Shown piece after piece: positions 27,494 to 36,500 of a DNA stretch of 64,000 nucleotides. A model generated the notes under the pieces. The model saw only the letters and a program-made list of their open reading frames with translations, was not told the origin of the DNA and made no database searches. Numbering within the stretch: the stretch's first letter is position 1; every line of letters begins with the position of its first letter. Position numbers and translations under genes: made by a program. Location of the stretch: assembly GCF_017876625.1 (NCBI RefSeq), contig NZ_JAGIOH010000001.1:5725501-5789500 (forward strand), written 5' to 3'. The stretch comes from Streptomyces syringium. Lineage in GTDB: Bacteria > Actinomycetota > Actinomycetes > Streptomycetales > Streptomycetaceae.

Positions 27494-29259
27494 GGCTGTT
27501 TCTCCAGTTTCCGGGGCTGGTGGTCACTGGCGTGGTGTCGCCGGTGACATTCCGCGTGGATGAGTTCAAGGTTCTTCTTGTCGTCCGAGCCGCCCTGGTG
27601 CCGGTGGACGACGTGGTGGACGTGTGTCCCCCGCGTCGCTGCCGTGAACCAGAGCACCCATTCGCGGGTGCTCTGGGGTTCGTAGCTGTCACCGGCGACC
27701 AGGTCGTGACCACAGCGGGGGCATAGGCCCCTCTGTCGCACCGCCAGGAGGACGCGGTTCTTTCCGTCCGCCTGCGGGTGCGGGCGACTTCGTCGCCTGG
27801 CCGCCCAATACGTGGTCAGGGTCGGGTCGTCCTTCGACGCCGGGCCCTTGACGGACACGTGCCTGACAATCTTGGTCTCGGCGAACTGGTGGAGTCTGTC
27901 ACCGGTGTCCCGGTCGCCGAATATCCACCGGTTCTGACTGCCCGGACGGAAGGTCCCCCAATACCGGGCGGCGATCCATCGGCCGCCCTTTTTGCGGTGC
28001 CTTCGCTTAGCCCATCGCCACAACAGTTCCCACATGTAGTGATCGAGCTTTCCGAACGTTTCCTTGGAGACGACGGCGCGATAGTAAGTTGACCATCCCC
28101 GGATGATCGGGTTCAACCGGTGGATTACCGCCGCCACCGGAGCGCCCGCCATCTGCCGGACGTTCTTCTTCATCTCGCGTTTGCATCGGCTCACGGCGTC
28201 CGGGCTCGGCTTGATGATCATCTTGTCGTTGAACCGGCGGACGTTGAAGCCGAGGAAATCGAAGCCCTCTCTGAGGTGGACCACCTTGGTTTTCTCCTCA
28301 TTGAAGGCCAGTCCCCTGGGCCTGAACCATTCCTCCAACCGCGACTTGACGTCCTCCGCCTCGCCCTCCGTGGCGCACAGCGCCACGAAATCGTCGGCGT
28401 ACCTCACCAGGACCGGAGCCACACGCCCCGCATTGGACTGCGGATTCGCCACGGCTCCTGCCGCCTCACCCATCCCGTGCAGGGCGATGTTGAGAAGGAG
28501 CGGGCTGATGACTCCCCCCTGCGGAGTTCCTTCCTCCGTTGGGGCGAACCTTCCGCCCTCCATAACCCCCGCCTTGAGCCATCGCAGGACCATGCCCCTT
28601 CCGGGAAAGCCCCCGATCGCCCTCATCAGGTGTCTATGGTCGATCCGGTCGAAGGCCGCTGACAGATCCGCATCGAGGACCCACAGCCTCCGCGCAGACT
28701 TATGTGCGGAGACGTTGAAGATCGCTTGGATGGCATCGTGGCAGCTCCGCCCGGGGCGGAAGCCGTAGCTCCGCGCCTCGAAGCGGGCTTCCCATTCAGG
28801 TTCCAGTGCGTTTTTCGCTCTGGCCTGGTGGACCCGGTCCCTGATCGTGGGGATTCCGAGTGGCCGCTTCTTCCCGTTCGCCTTCGGGATGTATACGCGT
28901 CTGACCGGCTTGGTCTTGAGCCCGGACTCGGAGGCGATCTCCGCGACCAGTTTCGCCCTGCCCTGATGGGTCAGGGCGCGCTCGCCGTCAACGCCGGCCG
29001 TTGCCTTCCCCGTGCTGCGCTGGGTCACCCTGCGCACGCTAGAGAGCGTGTTCGAGTGGGAGCGCAGCATGAGCTTCTGAAGGTTCCGGACCCGTTTGAG
29101 GTCCCCTTCCTGGGACGCCTTGAAGATCCTCTGTCGCAGACGCACGACGTTCCGCTCGGTCTCGGGCCAGTTGATCCCGGCCCAGTACCGCTCGAACTCG
29201 TCCGAGGTTCCGTTCCCTGGTTCGAGGACGGCCACTCCGTCAGTTTCCAGCGTTTCCAC
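27490..29259 (-). CDS. ltrA: group II intron-encoded reverse transcriptase / maturase with HNH endonuclease
   Basis: A 589-residue multidomain protein. The reverse transcriptase runs from about residue 80, with palm motifs YGFRPGRSCHDAI, the polymerase YADD box (RYADDFVAL, about 290) and GTPQGGVISPLL. The maturase X domain follows, with IRGWSTYYR (about 400). The C-terminal HNH domain has CPRCG and a HVHHVVHRHQGG...ECHRRHH zinc/nuclease core. All domains look intact, so the intron may be mobile. The start is a GTG preceded by a G-rich stretch. The stop overlaps an ATG in frame with arsC (ATGA). Confidence 0.93.
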   Translation of the reverse strand: METLETDGVAVLEPGNGTSDEFERYWAGINWPETERNVVRLRQRIFKASQEGDLKRVRNLQKLMLRSHSNTLSSVRRVTQRSTGKATAGVDGERALTHQGRAKLVAEIASESGLKTKPVRRVYIPKANGKKRPLGIPTIRDRVHQARAKNALEPEWEARFEARSYGFRPGRSCHDAIQAIFNVSAHKSARRLWVLDADLSAAFDRIDHRHLMRAIGGFPGRGMVLRWLKAGVMEGGRFAPTEEGTPQGGVISPLLLNIALHGMGEAAGAVANPQSNAGRVAPVLVRYADDFVALCATEGEAEDVKSRLEEWFRPRGLAFNEEKTKVVHLREGFDFLGFNVRRFNDKMIIKPSPDAVSRCKREMKKNVRQMAGAPVAAVIHRLNPIIRGWSTYYRAVVSKETFGKLDHYMWELLWRWAKRRHRKKGGRWIAARYWGTFRPGSQNRWIFGDRDTGDRLHQFAETKIVRHVSVKGPASKDDPTLTTYWAARRRSRPHPQADGKNRVLLAVRQRGLCPRCGHDLVAGDSYEPQSTREWVLWFTAATRGTHVHHVVHRHQGGSDDKKNLELIHAECHRRHHASDHQPRKLEKQP

Positions 29260-29908
29260 CCCACCCCCAGCATCTAACTTGCACCCCGGTTGGTGCTTCC
29301 GGCAGTTCCACTTCTTCGGCCTACCTGTTCCGCGTCAGCTCCCTTTCGGGCCCGGCATCCACCGGTATCCGCCGAGTTATGAACGGCGAAGGAGTCTCCG
29401 TGATCCGCTCGTTTCCTCTGGGCTTTCGCCTGGCAGCATTCGCTTCTCGGAACATCCTGTCCCGCAAGGGAGTTGGGCCTCGGTTGCCTTTGGCTTACCG
29501 GCCTAGGCCGGACCCTTACGGGGTTTCCACGTTTCACCGCAACAAGATGCGACCGGTGAGGAAGCCCCCTTTGCACCGAGGTCAGCGGTGATCCAACACC
29601 AGGCTCTGAAGACCCGATGTCCGCTTCGCGCCTCTCAACGCAGGACCCTTCCGCCGCCGATTGCAGACCATGACGCGACGTGAGATTAACGATGCGTAAA
29701 TACAGGGGTTCACTCTCGTTCTTCCTTCCGGTCTTCCCCTTGCCTGTGGCTCACGATGGCCCGCGAACCCTTGGGCGTGAATCCCCGTGCTCGACACCCC
29801 GCCGTTGCCAGCGACGCGCCCGGGGGCAGGGACCGGCCCTGATCACTGGCCGGAGGTCATACCGACTCCTTTTCTGACCTACTTGTTACGGCGACCTCGT
29901 GTCGCACT

Positions 29909-29996
29909 CAGGGTCTCTCTTGTCTCACTGAGGGGAGGGAAGCGTGGTATCAGCATCCACTGGTGTCAGCCGCCACTGATATGAAAATATCAGCCC
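29909..29996. promoter_or_regulatory. divergent arsC/arsR promoter region with ArsR operator
   Basis: 88 bp lie between the arsC 5' exon and arsR. A perfect 7-bp inverted repeat CTGATAT-GAAA-ATATCAG at 29976-29993 ends three bases before the arsR ATG. Partial copies of ATCAG half-sites occur upstream (29949-29969). Its place over the arsR start region fits an autoregulated ArsR operator. There is no ribosome-binding site before arsR, so it may be leaderless. Confidence 0.65.
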
Positions 29997-30305
29997 ATGA
30001 TGACGTCAGTCGATACTGATCTGATCCGGGTTCTCGCGGACCCGCTCAGGCTGAAGATCGTGACCCTGCTCGCCCACGAGACCCTGTGCACCACGCACCT
30101 GGTCGAGGAGACCGGCGCCAAGCAGACCAATCTCTCCAACCACCTGAGGGTGCTGCGGGAGGCCGGGGTCGTGGAGACCGAGCCCTGCGGGCGGTTCACC
30201 TATTACAAGCTGAAGCCCGAGGTCATCGCCGCTCTCGCCGGGCAGTTCACCGAGCTGGCCGAGCACGCCCGCGCCGCCGCCGACCGGAAGAGGTCCTGCC
30301 CGTGA
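29997..30305 (+). CDS. arsR: ArsR/SmtB-family arsenite-responsive repressor
   Basis: A 102-residue winged-helix repressor. The DNA-recognition helix is QTNLSNHLRVLREAGVV (about 39-55). Cysteines that could bind As(III) are in ETLCTTHL (about 31) and EPCGR, with another in the C-terminal CP. On binding arsenite it should release the shared operator and derepress arsC and acr3. The start overlaps the operator. An ATG immediately follows the chosen ATG, so the exact start may be one codon later. Its stop overlaps the acr3 GTG (GTGA). Confidence 0.9.
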   Translation: MMTSVDTDLIRVLADPLRLKIVTLLAHETLCTTHLVEETGAKQTNLSNHLRVLREAGVVETEPCGRFTYYKLKPEVIAALAGQFTELAEHARAAADRKRSCP

Positions 30306-31402
30306 CCCGCACCGAAGCGCCCGCCGCCGTGGAAGAAGCCTCGGTCGTCGCGAAGCTCTCCACCCTCGACCGCTTCCTCGCGGTGTGGATCCTGATCGCC
30401 ATGGGCCTCGGCCTCGGTCTGGGCCGGCTGATCCCCGGCATGAACGACGCACTCGCGAAGGTCGAGATCGGCGGCATCTCGCTGCCGATCGCGGTCGGCC
30501 TGCTGATCATGATGTATCCGGTGCTGGCGAAGGTCCGCTACGACAAGCTCGACGCCGTCACCGGCGACAAGAAGCTGATGGTGTCCTCGCTGGTCGTCAA
30601 CTGGGTCCTGGGTCCCGCGCTGATGTTCGCGCTGGCGTGGATCTTCCTCCCCGATCTGCCCGAGTACCGCACCGGCCTGATCGTCGTCGGCCTCGCGCGC
30701 TGCATCGCCATGGTCATCATCTGGAACGACCTGGCCTGCGGCGACCGCGAAGCCGCCGCCGTCCTGGTCGCCCTGAACTCCGTCTTCCAGGTCATCGCCT
30801 TCGGCCTTCTCGGCTGGCTCTACCTCGACCTGCTCCCCGGCTGGCTCGGCCTCGGCAACGGCGAGCATCTCGACATCTCCATGTGGAAGATCGCGCTGAA
30901 CGTGGTCATCTTCCTCGGCGTCCCGCTGCTGGCCGGCTTCCTCACCCGCCGTATCGGCGAGAGGAAGATGGGCCGCGAAGGCTACGAGCAGCGGTTCCTG
31001 CCGAAGATCGGGCCGTGGGCTCTGTACGGGCTGCTGTTCACGATCGTGATCCTCTTCGCCCTCCAGGGGAAGACCATCACCTCCCAGCCCGGCGACGTCG
31101 CGCGGATCGCGCTGCCGCTGCTGGCCTACTTCGCGATCATGTGGTTCGGCACCTTCGCCCTCGGCAAGGCCATCGGCCTGGCCTACGACCGCACCGCGAC
31201 CCTCGCCTTCACGGCGGCGGGCAACAACTTCGAGCTGGCCATCGCCGTCGCCATCGCCACCTTCGGCGTCACCTCCGGCCAGGCCCTCTCCGGCGTCGTC
31301 GGCCCGCTCATCGAGGTCCCCGTCCTCGTCGCCCTGGTCTACGTCTCCCTCGCGTGGCGGCGGAAGTTCACCGCACCCGAGCCGGCCGGAGCCGCCGGAT
31401 GA
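30302..31402 (+). CDS. acr3: Acr3-type arsenite efflux permease
   Basis: A 366-residue, ten-helix permease. The Acr3 signature with the essential cysteine is visible in GLARCIAMVIIWNDLACGD (about 131-149), and the second conserved segment is FTAAGNNFELAIAVAI (about 305). It exports arsenite from the cytoplasm using the proton gradient. The GTG start is coupled to the arsR stop. A hairpin terminator lies between it and convergent arsI. Confidence 0.93.
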   Translation: MTRTEAPAAVEEASVVAKLSTLDRFLAVWILIAMGLGLGLGRLIPGMNDALAKVEIGGISLPIAVGLLIMMYPVLAKVRYDKLDAVTGDKKLMVSSLVVNWVLGPALMFALAWIFLPDLPEYRTGLIVVGLARCIAMVIIWNDLACGDREAAAVLVALNSVFQVIAFGLLGWLYLDLLPGWLGLGNGEHLDISMWKIALNVVIFLGVPLLAGFLTRRIGERKMGREGYEQRFLPKIGPWALYGLLFTIVILFALQGKTITSQPGDVARIALPLLAYFAIMWFGTFALGKAIGLAYDRTATLAFTAAGNNFELAIAVAIATFGVTSGQALSGVVGPLIEVPVLVALVYVSLAWRRKFTAPEPAGAAG

Positions 31403-31421
31403 ACCGCCTGGACTGCCCCGA

Positions 31422-31441
31422 CCGGGACCGGAGGGTCCCGG
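31422..31441. terminator. hairpin between convergent acr3 and arsI
   Basis: A perfect 8-bp stem CCGGGACC/GGTCCCGG with a GGAG tetraloop, in the 79-bp convergent gap. Confidence 0.65.
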
Positions 31442-31481
31442 CCTCGGCCCGGATCGGCTGACGGGGACCGCTGGTTGCGGG

Positions 31482-31991
31482 TCAGGCGGTACAGGCGCAG
31501 CCTGCGGCGGCCTTCGCTTCGGCCGGAGCCTGGGCGGGGTCGACGGCCTGCTCGTCGGGGGTGCAGCAGGCGGTGGTTCCGCAGCACGCGTCCGGGGTGC
31601 TCTCGGCGCTCTTGGCGAGGGTGTCGGCGTCGGCCTTGACGACGTAGACCTCCCAGGGCTCTCGGCCGGGTCCGTGGACCCAGACCTTGTCCTGGAGGGC
31701 GTAACAGCAGGAGGTGTCGTTCTCCTCGAAGGTGGCCAGGCCGGATTCCTTGAGGCGTTCGGTGGCGGCGGTCACCTGGTCCGTGGTGGTGACCTCGACG
31801 CCGAGGTGGTCCAGGCGGGTGTCCTGGCCGGGCTCGCCCTCGATGAGGACGAGCTTGAGCGGGGGCTCGGCGATGGCGAAGTTCGCGTAGCCGGGCCGGC
31901 GCTTGGCCGGTTCGGTACCGAAGAGATTGGTGTAGAAGGCCACTGACGCCTCGAGGTCGGCGACATTCAGGGCCAGCTGAACACGGGACAT
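31482..31991 (-). CDS. arsI: ArsI/CadI-family dioxygenase-fold metal(loid) resistance protein
   Basis: A 169-residue VOC-fold protein. ArsI enzymes break the carbon-arsenic bond of trivalent organoarsenicals; CadI is the mycobacterial relative. The diagnostic vicinal cysteine pair is in NDTSCCYALQDKVW (about residue 92). The metal-binding His and Glu are in RLDHLGVEV and EPWEVYVV. The C-terminus is cysteine-rich (ACCGTTACC, CAC), as in many actinobacterial members. I chose the ATG at 31991 because GGAGGAG lies directly upstream; the ATG at 32006 is inside that region. It is preceded by an arsR gene on the same strand. Confidence 0.85.
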   Translation of the reverse strand: MSRVQLALNVADLEASVAFYTNLFGTEPAKRRPGYANFAIAEPPLKLVLIEGEPGQDTRLDHLGVEVTTTDQVTAATERLKESGLATFEENDTSCCYALQDKVWVHGPGREPWEVYVVKADADTLAKSAESTPDACCGTTACCTPDEQAVDPAQAPAEAKAAAGCACTA

Positions 31992-32055
31992 GACGATCTC
32001 CTCCATCCAGTTGTATCGATCGACTTCAATGCAAGAGTGCGCCTTGAATCGACGG

Positions 32056-32078
32056 CTGTCAACATAGAGATCTGTCGA
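32056..32078 (-). promoter_or_regulatory. candidate ArsR site upstream of arsI
   Basis: On the minus strand TCGACA and TGTTGACA elements lie about 10 bp apart. The same two elements occur, closer together, before the second arsR (32504-32517). A looser inverted repeat, CGACTTCAA with TTGAATCG, lies at 32021-32051. Confidence 0.4.
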
Positions 32079-32131
32079 ATTAGAAACCGCCGAGCCCCGT
32101 TACGGAGCGGCACCCGCGCGGATCGGGGCGG

Positions 32132-32494
32132 TTACGCGGAGCCGCGGTCGAGCGTCCGGGACATGGCCGCGAGCACGGACGGCTCGATGCGGTAGTACAC
32201 CCACGTCCCGCGCCGCTCGGAGGTCAGGAGGCCGACGTCCTTGAGCTTCTTCAGGTGGTGGGAGACGGTCGGCTGCGAGACGCCCACGTCCTGGATGTCG
32301 CAGACGCAGGCTTCGCCCTCCGGGTGGGAGGCGACCTTGGAGAACAGCCGCAGCCGCACCGGATCGCCCAGGGCCTTGAACATCGCGGCCATCTTCACCG
32401 CGTCCGCCTCCGACAGCTCCGCCGACGTCAGCGGCGGGCAGCACATCGCCTCCGGCTCCAGGACCGGCAACTCCACCCCACTCGAATTCGACAT
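32132..32494 (-). CDS. arsR: second ArsR/SmtB-family repressor
   Basis: A 120-residue ArsR with the classical ACVCDIQ metal-site motif at the start of the alpha-3 helix (about 67) and recognition helix SQPTVSHHLKKLKDVGLL. An extra N-terminal MCCPPL adds two cysteines. It lies upstream of arsI on the same strand, with a 140-bp gap. The ATG at 32494 is four bases after an AGG; a TTGACA-CC-TGTCGA inverted repeat lies ten bases upstream. It belongs to a different ArsR subgroup from the repressor at 29997. Confidence 0.88.
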   Translation of the reverse strand: MSNSSGVELPVLEPEAMCCPPLTSAELSEADAVKMAAMFKALGDPVRLRLFSKVASHPEGEACVCDIQDVGVSQPTVSHHLKKLKDVGLLTSERRGTWVYYRIEPSVLAAMSRTLDRGSA

Positions 32495-32503
32495 ACGCCT
32501 ATG

Positions 32504-32517
32504 TTGACACCTGTCGA
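32504..32517. promoter_or_regulatory. inverted repeat, likely ArsR operator
   Basis: TTGACACCTGTCGA is a near-perfect inverted repeat of TYGACA halves, just upstream of the second arsR. Its elements recur upstream of arsI. Confidence 0.45.
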
Positions 32518-32545
32518 TGCGAGCGCCAAGCCCGGCCATGACCGG

Positions 32546-33925
32546 CTACGAGCGGGGGGCCTGGAAGACGCAGCCGGCGTAGGCCTTGTTGTCGTAGGAG
32601 ATGACGTCGGCCCGGTCGGTGGGCAGGCCCCGCAGGAAGGCGCCCGCGTACTGCCGGCCGATGAGGAAGGCACCCCAGTTGAGCGCCCAGGGGGAGCGGC
32701 CGTTCGCGCTCGTGTCAGGGAACTCCTCCGGGCCCGGCGTGACCAGCTCCTGGACGACGTACCGGCCTTCCGCCGCCCGGGACAGGGCCTTCGCCCACTC
32801 CTGGTCGCCGACGCTGCGGCCGAGCACGGTGCCGACACCGCCGAGACCGTGCGAGGGCTTCAGGACGAGGTCCTCGCGGTGCCGCGCGCAGTACGCGAGC
32901 AGGTCCACCTCCTCGCCGCGGACCGGGGCGGTGCCCTGCCGCAGCTCCTGCGTCCAGGGCAGGAACCGCTCGACCAGGGCCCGTTCGGACCGGTCGTAGG
33001 TGCGGTGGCAGCGCTCTTCCCACAGCATGGCCAGCGCCCGCTTGTTGCCGTGCATGGAGGTGCGCAGCGGGGACACCACCGGCGTACCGCACCGCGCGAA
33101 GGCGTCGAGGAGTTCCTCGGCCCGGACGAGACAGGCGGCGTCGGCGGTCAGCTCGCCGAGGGTGAAATAGCGGTGGACGACGTCGACGGGACGGCCGTCG
33201 GCCATGATCCGGCCGCCCATTTCCCGCACCTGGCCCGTGTGACAGGGCACGGCCTCGATGCCGTACCGCTCCAGCAGCGCGGCCAGCGCGCGGATCTTGG
33301 GTTCCGTCTTGCGGTACCCGGGCCACCAGTCCATGAGCGCGACCGTGGGGGTGCCCGCACCCGTTCCGGCGGTCTTCGCCGTCGCGCGCAGGAAATCGGC
33401 GAGCGCGCCGACGGCGTCGGGGAACGTCAGGTCTTCCCTCCCCGCGAAGTCCGCCAGCCTCTCGTCCCCCAGCAGCAGGCGGTTGAGTTCCGGGGTGTCG
33501 AAACCGCCGAGCGCGCTGCTGATGTTGAACTCCAGCAGCCGGAAGCCCGTTCCGTCGTGGTAGAGGTCCGCGCGGCCGATCCTGGCCGGCTCCGGGACGG
33601 GGGGCCGCAAGGCGATCCGCGCCTGTTCGGGGCGCAGTCCCACCGCGGCGGCGAATGCGTGCGCGTCGCCGTCGAAGAGCCGGTCGGGCAGGGAGAACAG
33701 CAGGTCCAGCACGCCGTTCAGGTCACTCTCCAGGAGGTCCGTCTCCGCGGCCTCCAGAAAGGCCGGACGGGTCAGGAAGCGGTCCTCCAGCGCACCGTGC
33801 ACGGCCTCGAGCCGGGCCTGGTCCGGGGACTTCGGCCACACCGCGCCCCTGCCGGCGGGAGAGGCGAGATAGCGCTCGGTCAGGGAGTTCCGGACGACGG
33901 GGGCGGGGAGGGCGGCAGTGCTCAT
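32546..33925 (-). CDS. ATP-grasp ligase, glutathionylspermidine-synthase-like, last gene of the biosynthetic operon
   Basis: A 459-residue protein. The C-terminal half has ATP-grasp features: LVLKPSHGLGGVGTVLG (glycine-rich ATP loop, about 345) and YVVQELV. The N-terminal half has a preATP-grasp substrate domain with LLEFNISSALGG. The order resembles circularly permuted or GSP-synthase-type ATP-grasp proteins and differs from the two other ligases here. It should activate a carboxylate as acyl phosphate and join it to an amine. Substrates are unknown. GAGAAGG precedes the ATG, which overlaps the stop of the preceding ligase (ATGA). Confidence 0.7.
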   Translation of the reverse strand: MSTAALPAPVVRNSLTERYLASPAGRGAVWPKSPDQARLEAVHGALEDRFLTRPAFLEAAETDLLESDLNGVLDLLFSLPDRLFDGDAHAFAAAVGLRPEQARIALRPPVPEPARIGRADLYHDGTGFRLLEFNISSALGGFDTPELNRLLLGDERLADFAGREDLTFPDAVGALADFLRATAKTAGTGAGTPTVALMDWWPGYRKTEPKIRALAALLERYGIEAVPCHTGQVREMGGRIMADGRPVDVVHRYFTLGELTADAACLVRAEELLDAFARCGTPVVSPLRTSMHGNKRALAMLWEERCHRTYDRSERALVERFLPWTQELRQGTAPVRGEEVDLLAYCARHREDLVLKPSHGLGGVGTVLGRSVGDQEWAKALSRAAEGRYVVQELVTPGPEEFPDTSANGRSPWALNWGAFLIGRQYAGAFLRGLPTDRADVISYDNKAYAGCVFQAPRS

Positions 33926-35193
33926 CGGCCTTCTCGGCTCTCGGTGCGGGGCTGGGCGGAGGGAGTGGTGCGCAGGGTGACGAGCGCGAGCGCGGCGCGG
34001 GCCCGCAGCAGCGCCTCGTCGGGCGTCGCGGCCACCGCGGTCACCGAGCCGCACCGGTCACCGGATCCGCGCAAGGGCGACACGGTGTCCCCGGCCCGGG
34101 TGCCGGGGGACACGGACACGACGCCCGGCATGGCCGCGGCCGCGTCCCAGCCGGAGACCTCGGTGGCGACACCGGGGGCCGCGGTCAGGAACCAGGTCGC
34201 GGCGGCGCCCGCCGGGTCCGCGGCCGGGGCGGGCGGCTCGGCACCGGCGACCTGGGCCGCCAGGAGATCCCGGATGTCGACGCCGCTGACGTGGCGGACG
34301 AGGTCGACGATGCCGTCGCCACCGGGACGGTTGTGCGACTCCACGACGCGGGGCCCGTTCGCCGTGAGAATGAGCTCGGTGTGGGCGGGCCCTTCGACGA
34401 AACCCATCCCGTCGAGGAACCGGTGGGTCGCCTCCTCCAGCGCGGCGCGGTCGTCCGCGCCGATCCGGGCGGGTACGACGTGGCCGACCTCGACGGCGCC
34501 CGCCGCGGTGAACTTCTCGGTGAGGGCGAGGATCCGGTGACGCCCCTCGTGCGTGAACGTCTCGACGCTGAACTCCGGCCCGTCCAGGAACTCTTCGGCG
34601 AGCAGGGCCCCCGGCAGGGCGTGGACCCGCTGCCGCGCGGACCGGAGGGCGTCCTCGTCACGGACGATCGCGATGTCCTCGCTCCCCGAGCCGTCACGCG
34701 GCTTGAGGACGACGGGCAGGCCGACCCGGGCCACGAACGCGTCCACGTCGCCGGGTGTGTGCATCAACCGTGCCCGTACGGCGCCCTGTTCCATGAGGGA
34801 CTCGGCGCGCAGCCGCATCAGCGACTTGTCCTTCAGCGCCCGTACGGTGTCCAGCGGATTCCCGCCGAGACCGAGAGCGTCACCGATCCGGGCGGCAGCC
34901 GTCAGGAAGCGCTCCCGCACGGTGACCACGCGGTGCAGCGGGACCACCTGGTGCAGTGCCACCGCCCTGCTGACCCAGTCGTCCTCCGAGCCGTCGAGGA
35001 GCCATGCCTCGTCACAGGCGTCGCGGTGCGCGGGAGTGAACTCCTCGGGCGTACCGCCGTAGACGACGTGCATGCCGTGAGCCCGGAGGGCCTTGGGCAG
35101 CCGGGTGCCACCACCGAGGACCAGGACCGACGGGCCCCGCTGGTGCGCTCCGGCCGGCACAGGTACCGCGGGTGCGGACGAGAAGGCGGTCAT
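33922..35193 (-). CDS. ATP-grasp carboxylate-amine ligase (paralogue of the 41093 gene)
   Basis: A 423-residue ATP-grasp ligase. The ATP-binding lysine strand is LPVVLKPRDGSGSEDIAIV (about 154), the substrate clamp is FSVETF, and the metal-site segment is VVESHNRPGGDGI (about 291). There the usual E-x-N-x-R metal motif reads ESHNR. This class makes amide bonds between amino acids without carrier proteins. It is related to the ligase that begins the operon, which keeps the standard motif. It is coupled on both sides by ATGA overlaps. Confidence 0.8.
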   Translation of the reverse strand: MTAFSSAPAVPVPAGAHQRGPSVLVLGGGTRLPKALRAHGMHVVYGGTPEEFTPAHRDACDEAWLLDGSEDDWVSRAVALHQVVPLHRVVTVRERFLTAAARIGDALGLGGNPLDTVRALKDKSLMRLRAESLMEQGAVRARLMHTPGDVDAFVARVGLPVVLKPRDGSGSEDIAIVRDEDALRSARQRVHALPGALLAEEFLDGPEFSVETFTHEGRHRILALTEKFTAAGAVEVGHVVPARIGADDRAALEEATHRFLDGMGFVEGPAHTELILTANGPRVVESHNRPGGDGIVDLVRHVSGVDIRDLLAAQVAGAEPPAPAADPAGAAATWFLTAAPGVATEVSGWDAAAAMPGVVSVSPGTRAGDTVSPLRGSGDRCGSVTAVAATPDEALLRARAALALVTLRTTPSAQPRTESREGR

Positions 35194-36500
35194 GCTGTCT
35201 CCCGTACGGGTAGAGGGGTGGAGTTGAGGTGCGCGGCGGCGGCGCGTTCGGCCCGGCGGGCGGCCGGGGGCACGGCGGCGGACGCCGCCGCGACGACGAG
35301 ACCGAGCAGCAGCCATCCGGAGACGGGCCGCCAGTCGGGGCCGTCGGCCAGGCACACGGTGGTGACCACCATGGGGGCCAGCGCCGCGGTGGCCCCCCGG
35401 CCCAGCGAGAAGAAGCCCTGGTACTCGCCGTGCGAACCCGCCGGGGCGAGTTCGTAACTGAGCCCGTAACTGCCCGCCGACTGCCACAGCTCGCCGGCGG
35501 TGTGCAGCACCATGCCCGCGACGAGCAGGAGGACGGACACCGGCGCGGAGCCGGTGAAGGCGGTGCAGGCGATCACCGCCCAGCCGGCCCACAGCACCCA
35601 GCCGGAGCGCCGCACCGCGGCGGCCGCGGTGGGCACCACCCCCGTGCCCCGTGAGAAGGGGACCTGGAGGAGGACGACCAGAACGGTGTTGGCCATGATG
35701 ACGGCGGAGATGCTCCACTGCGGGGCGCTGCTGTGTCCGGCGATCCACAGCGGCAGAGCGAGGGACAGCACGTCGTAATGGATGCTGGTGATCCCGCACA
35801 ACACGGTGACCAGGGTGTACGGCCGGTCGCGCAGCACCGCCCGGCGCGGCGGGGCGGACGGTGTGCCACCCGCGCCCCCTTCCTTCGAAACCACCGCTGC
35901 CGCTGGCACGCGCAGCAGGGGCAGTGCGGCGCACACATAGCTCGCGGCGTTGACGAAGACCACCGCGAGATAGGCGGAGCGTGAATCGGCGGTCAGGGCG
36001 AGGGCGGCCAGCGCGGTGCCGAGGCTCAGGCCGATGTTGGTCACCGACTTGAGCACCGCGCGCAGCCTGACCCGCTCCTCGCCCGTGCCCACGTTGCCGA
36101 TGACGGCGCCCCGGGCGGCGTTGCCGCCCCGCTGCGCGAGCGCGGCGACCGTGCTGACCAGCACGAACGCCCACATGGAGTGCACCAGGGAGAACGCGGC
36201 GGTGGCCGCCGCCTGGCCGAGCAGCGTGACGGCGTACGTGCCGCGCGGCCCGAAACGGTCCGCGATCCGCCCGATCGGTACGGCGGCAGCCAGCCCGGTC
36301 AGTCCGGCGACCGCGAGCCCCACCCCCACCTCGGTGGGGGCGAGCCCCACCGAGCGGGTGAAGAACAGCGCGCTGACCGGCAGGAAGAGACCGCTGCCGG
36401 TCTGCCCGACGAGGGTGGAGAGGGCCAGCGCGCGGGGTGCCCCGGGGGCCGGCAGCAGCGCGCGGATCCGGCCGCCCCGTACCGCCTTCGCGTCAGGCAC
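35190..36500 (-). CDS. MFS transporter of the biosynthetic operon
   Basis: A 436-residue, 12-helix major facilitator protein. The GRIADRFGPRG motif lies between helices 2 and 3 (about residue 76). It is the obvious candidate to export the product or give self-resistance. Start choice is uncertain: the GTG at 36500 has GAGAG five bases upstream; another GTG at 36506 is possible. Either start overlaps the 3' end of the peroxiredoxin gene. Confidence 0.78.
   Translation of the reverse strand: MPDAKAVRGGRIRALLPAPGAPRALALSTLVGQTGSGLFLPVSALFFTRSVGLAPTEVGVGLAVAGLTGLAAAVPIGRIADRFGPRGTYAVTLLGQAAATAAFSLVHSMWAFVLVSTVAALAQRGGNAARGAVIGNVGTGEERVRLRAVLKSVTNIGLSLGTALAALALTADSRSAYLAVVFVNAASYVCAALPLLRVPAAAVVSKEGGAGGTPSAPPRRAVLRDRPYTLVTVLCGITSIHYDVLSLALPLWIAGHSSAPQWSISAVIMANTVLVVLLQVPFSRGTGVVPTAAAAVRRSGWVLWAGWAVIACTAFTGSAPVSVLLLVAGMVLHTAGELWQSAGSYGLSYELAPAGSHGEYQGFFSLGRGATAALAPMVVTTVCLADGPDWRPVSGWLLLGLVVAAASAAVPPAARRAERAAAAHLNSTPLPVRETA

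Larger units (their letters stand above)
27391..29907 (-). mobile_element. group II intron inserted in the arsC start codon
   Basis: The 5' end reads GTGCGACACGAGG, which fits the GUGYG consensus. The 3' end reads CCTACCCGAC with the bulged A seven bases from the end, as expected for domain VI. Domain V is recognisable, and the intron carries a maturase/reverse transcriptase ORF. Joining the flanks (29908 to 27390) gives ATG TCC GAG AAG, the normal arsC start, and a length divisible by three. The 650 bases upstream of the RT ORF (29260-29907) are the non-coding domain I-III RNA. A TCAGGG hexamer at 29837-29842 (minus strand) is complementary to the last six bases of the 5' exon and could be EBS1; this is untested. 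Confidence 0.9.

Noticed and set aside
29260..29907. Short ORFs upstream of the reverse transcriptase
   Set aside because: They lie in the structured domains of the group II intron and have no ribosome-binding sites.
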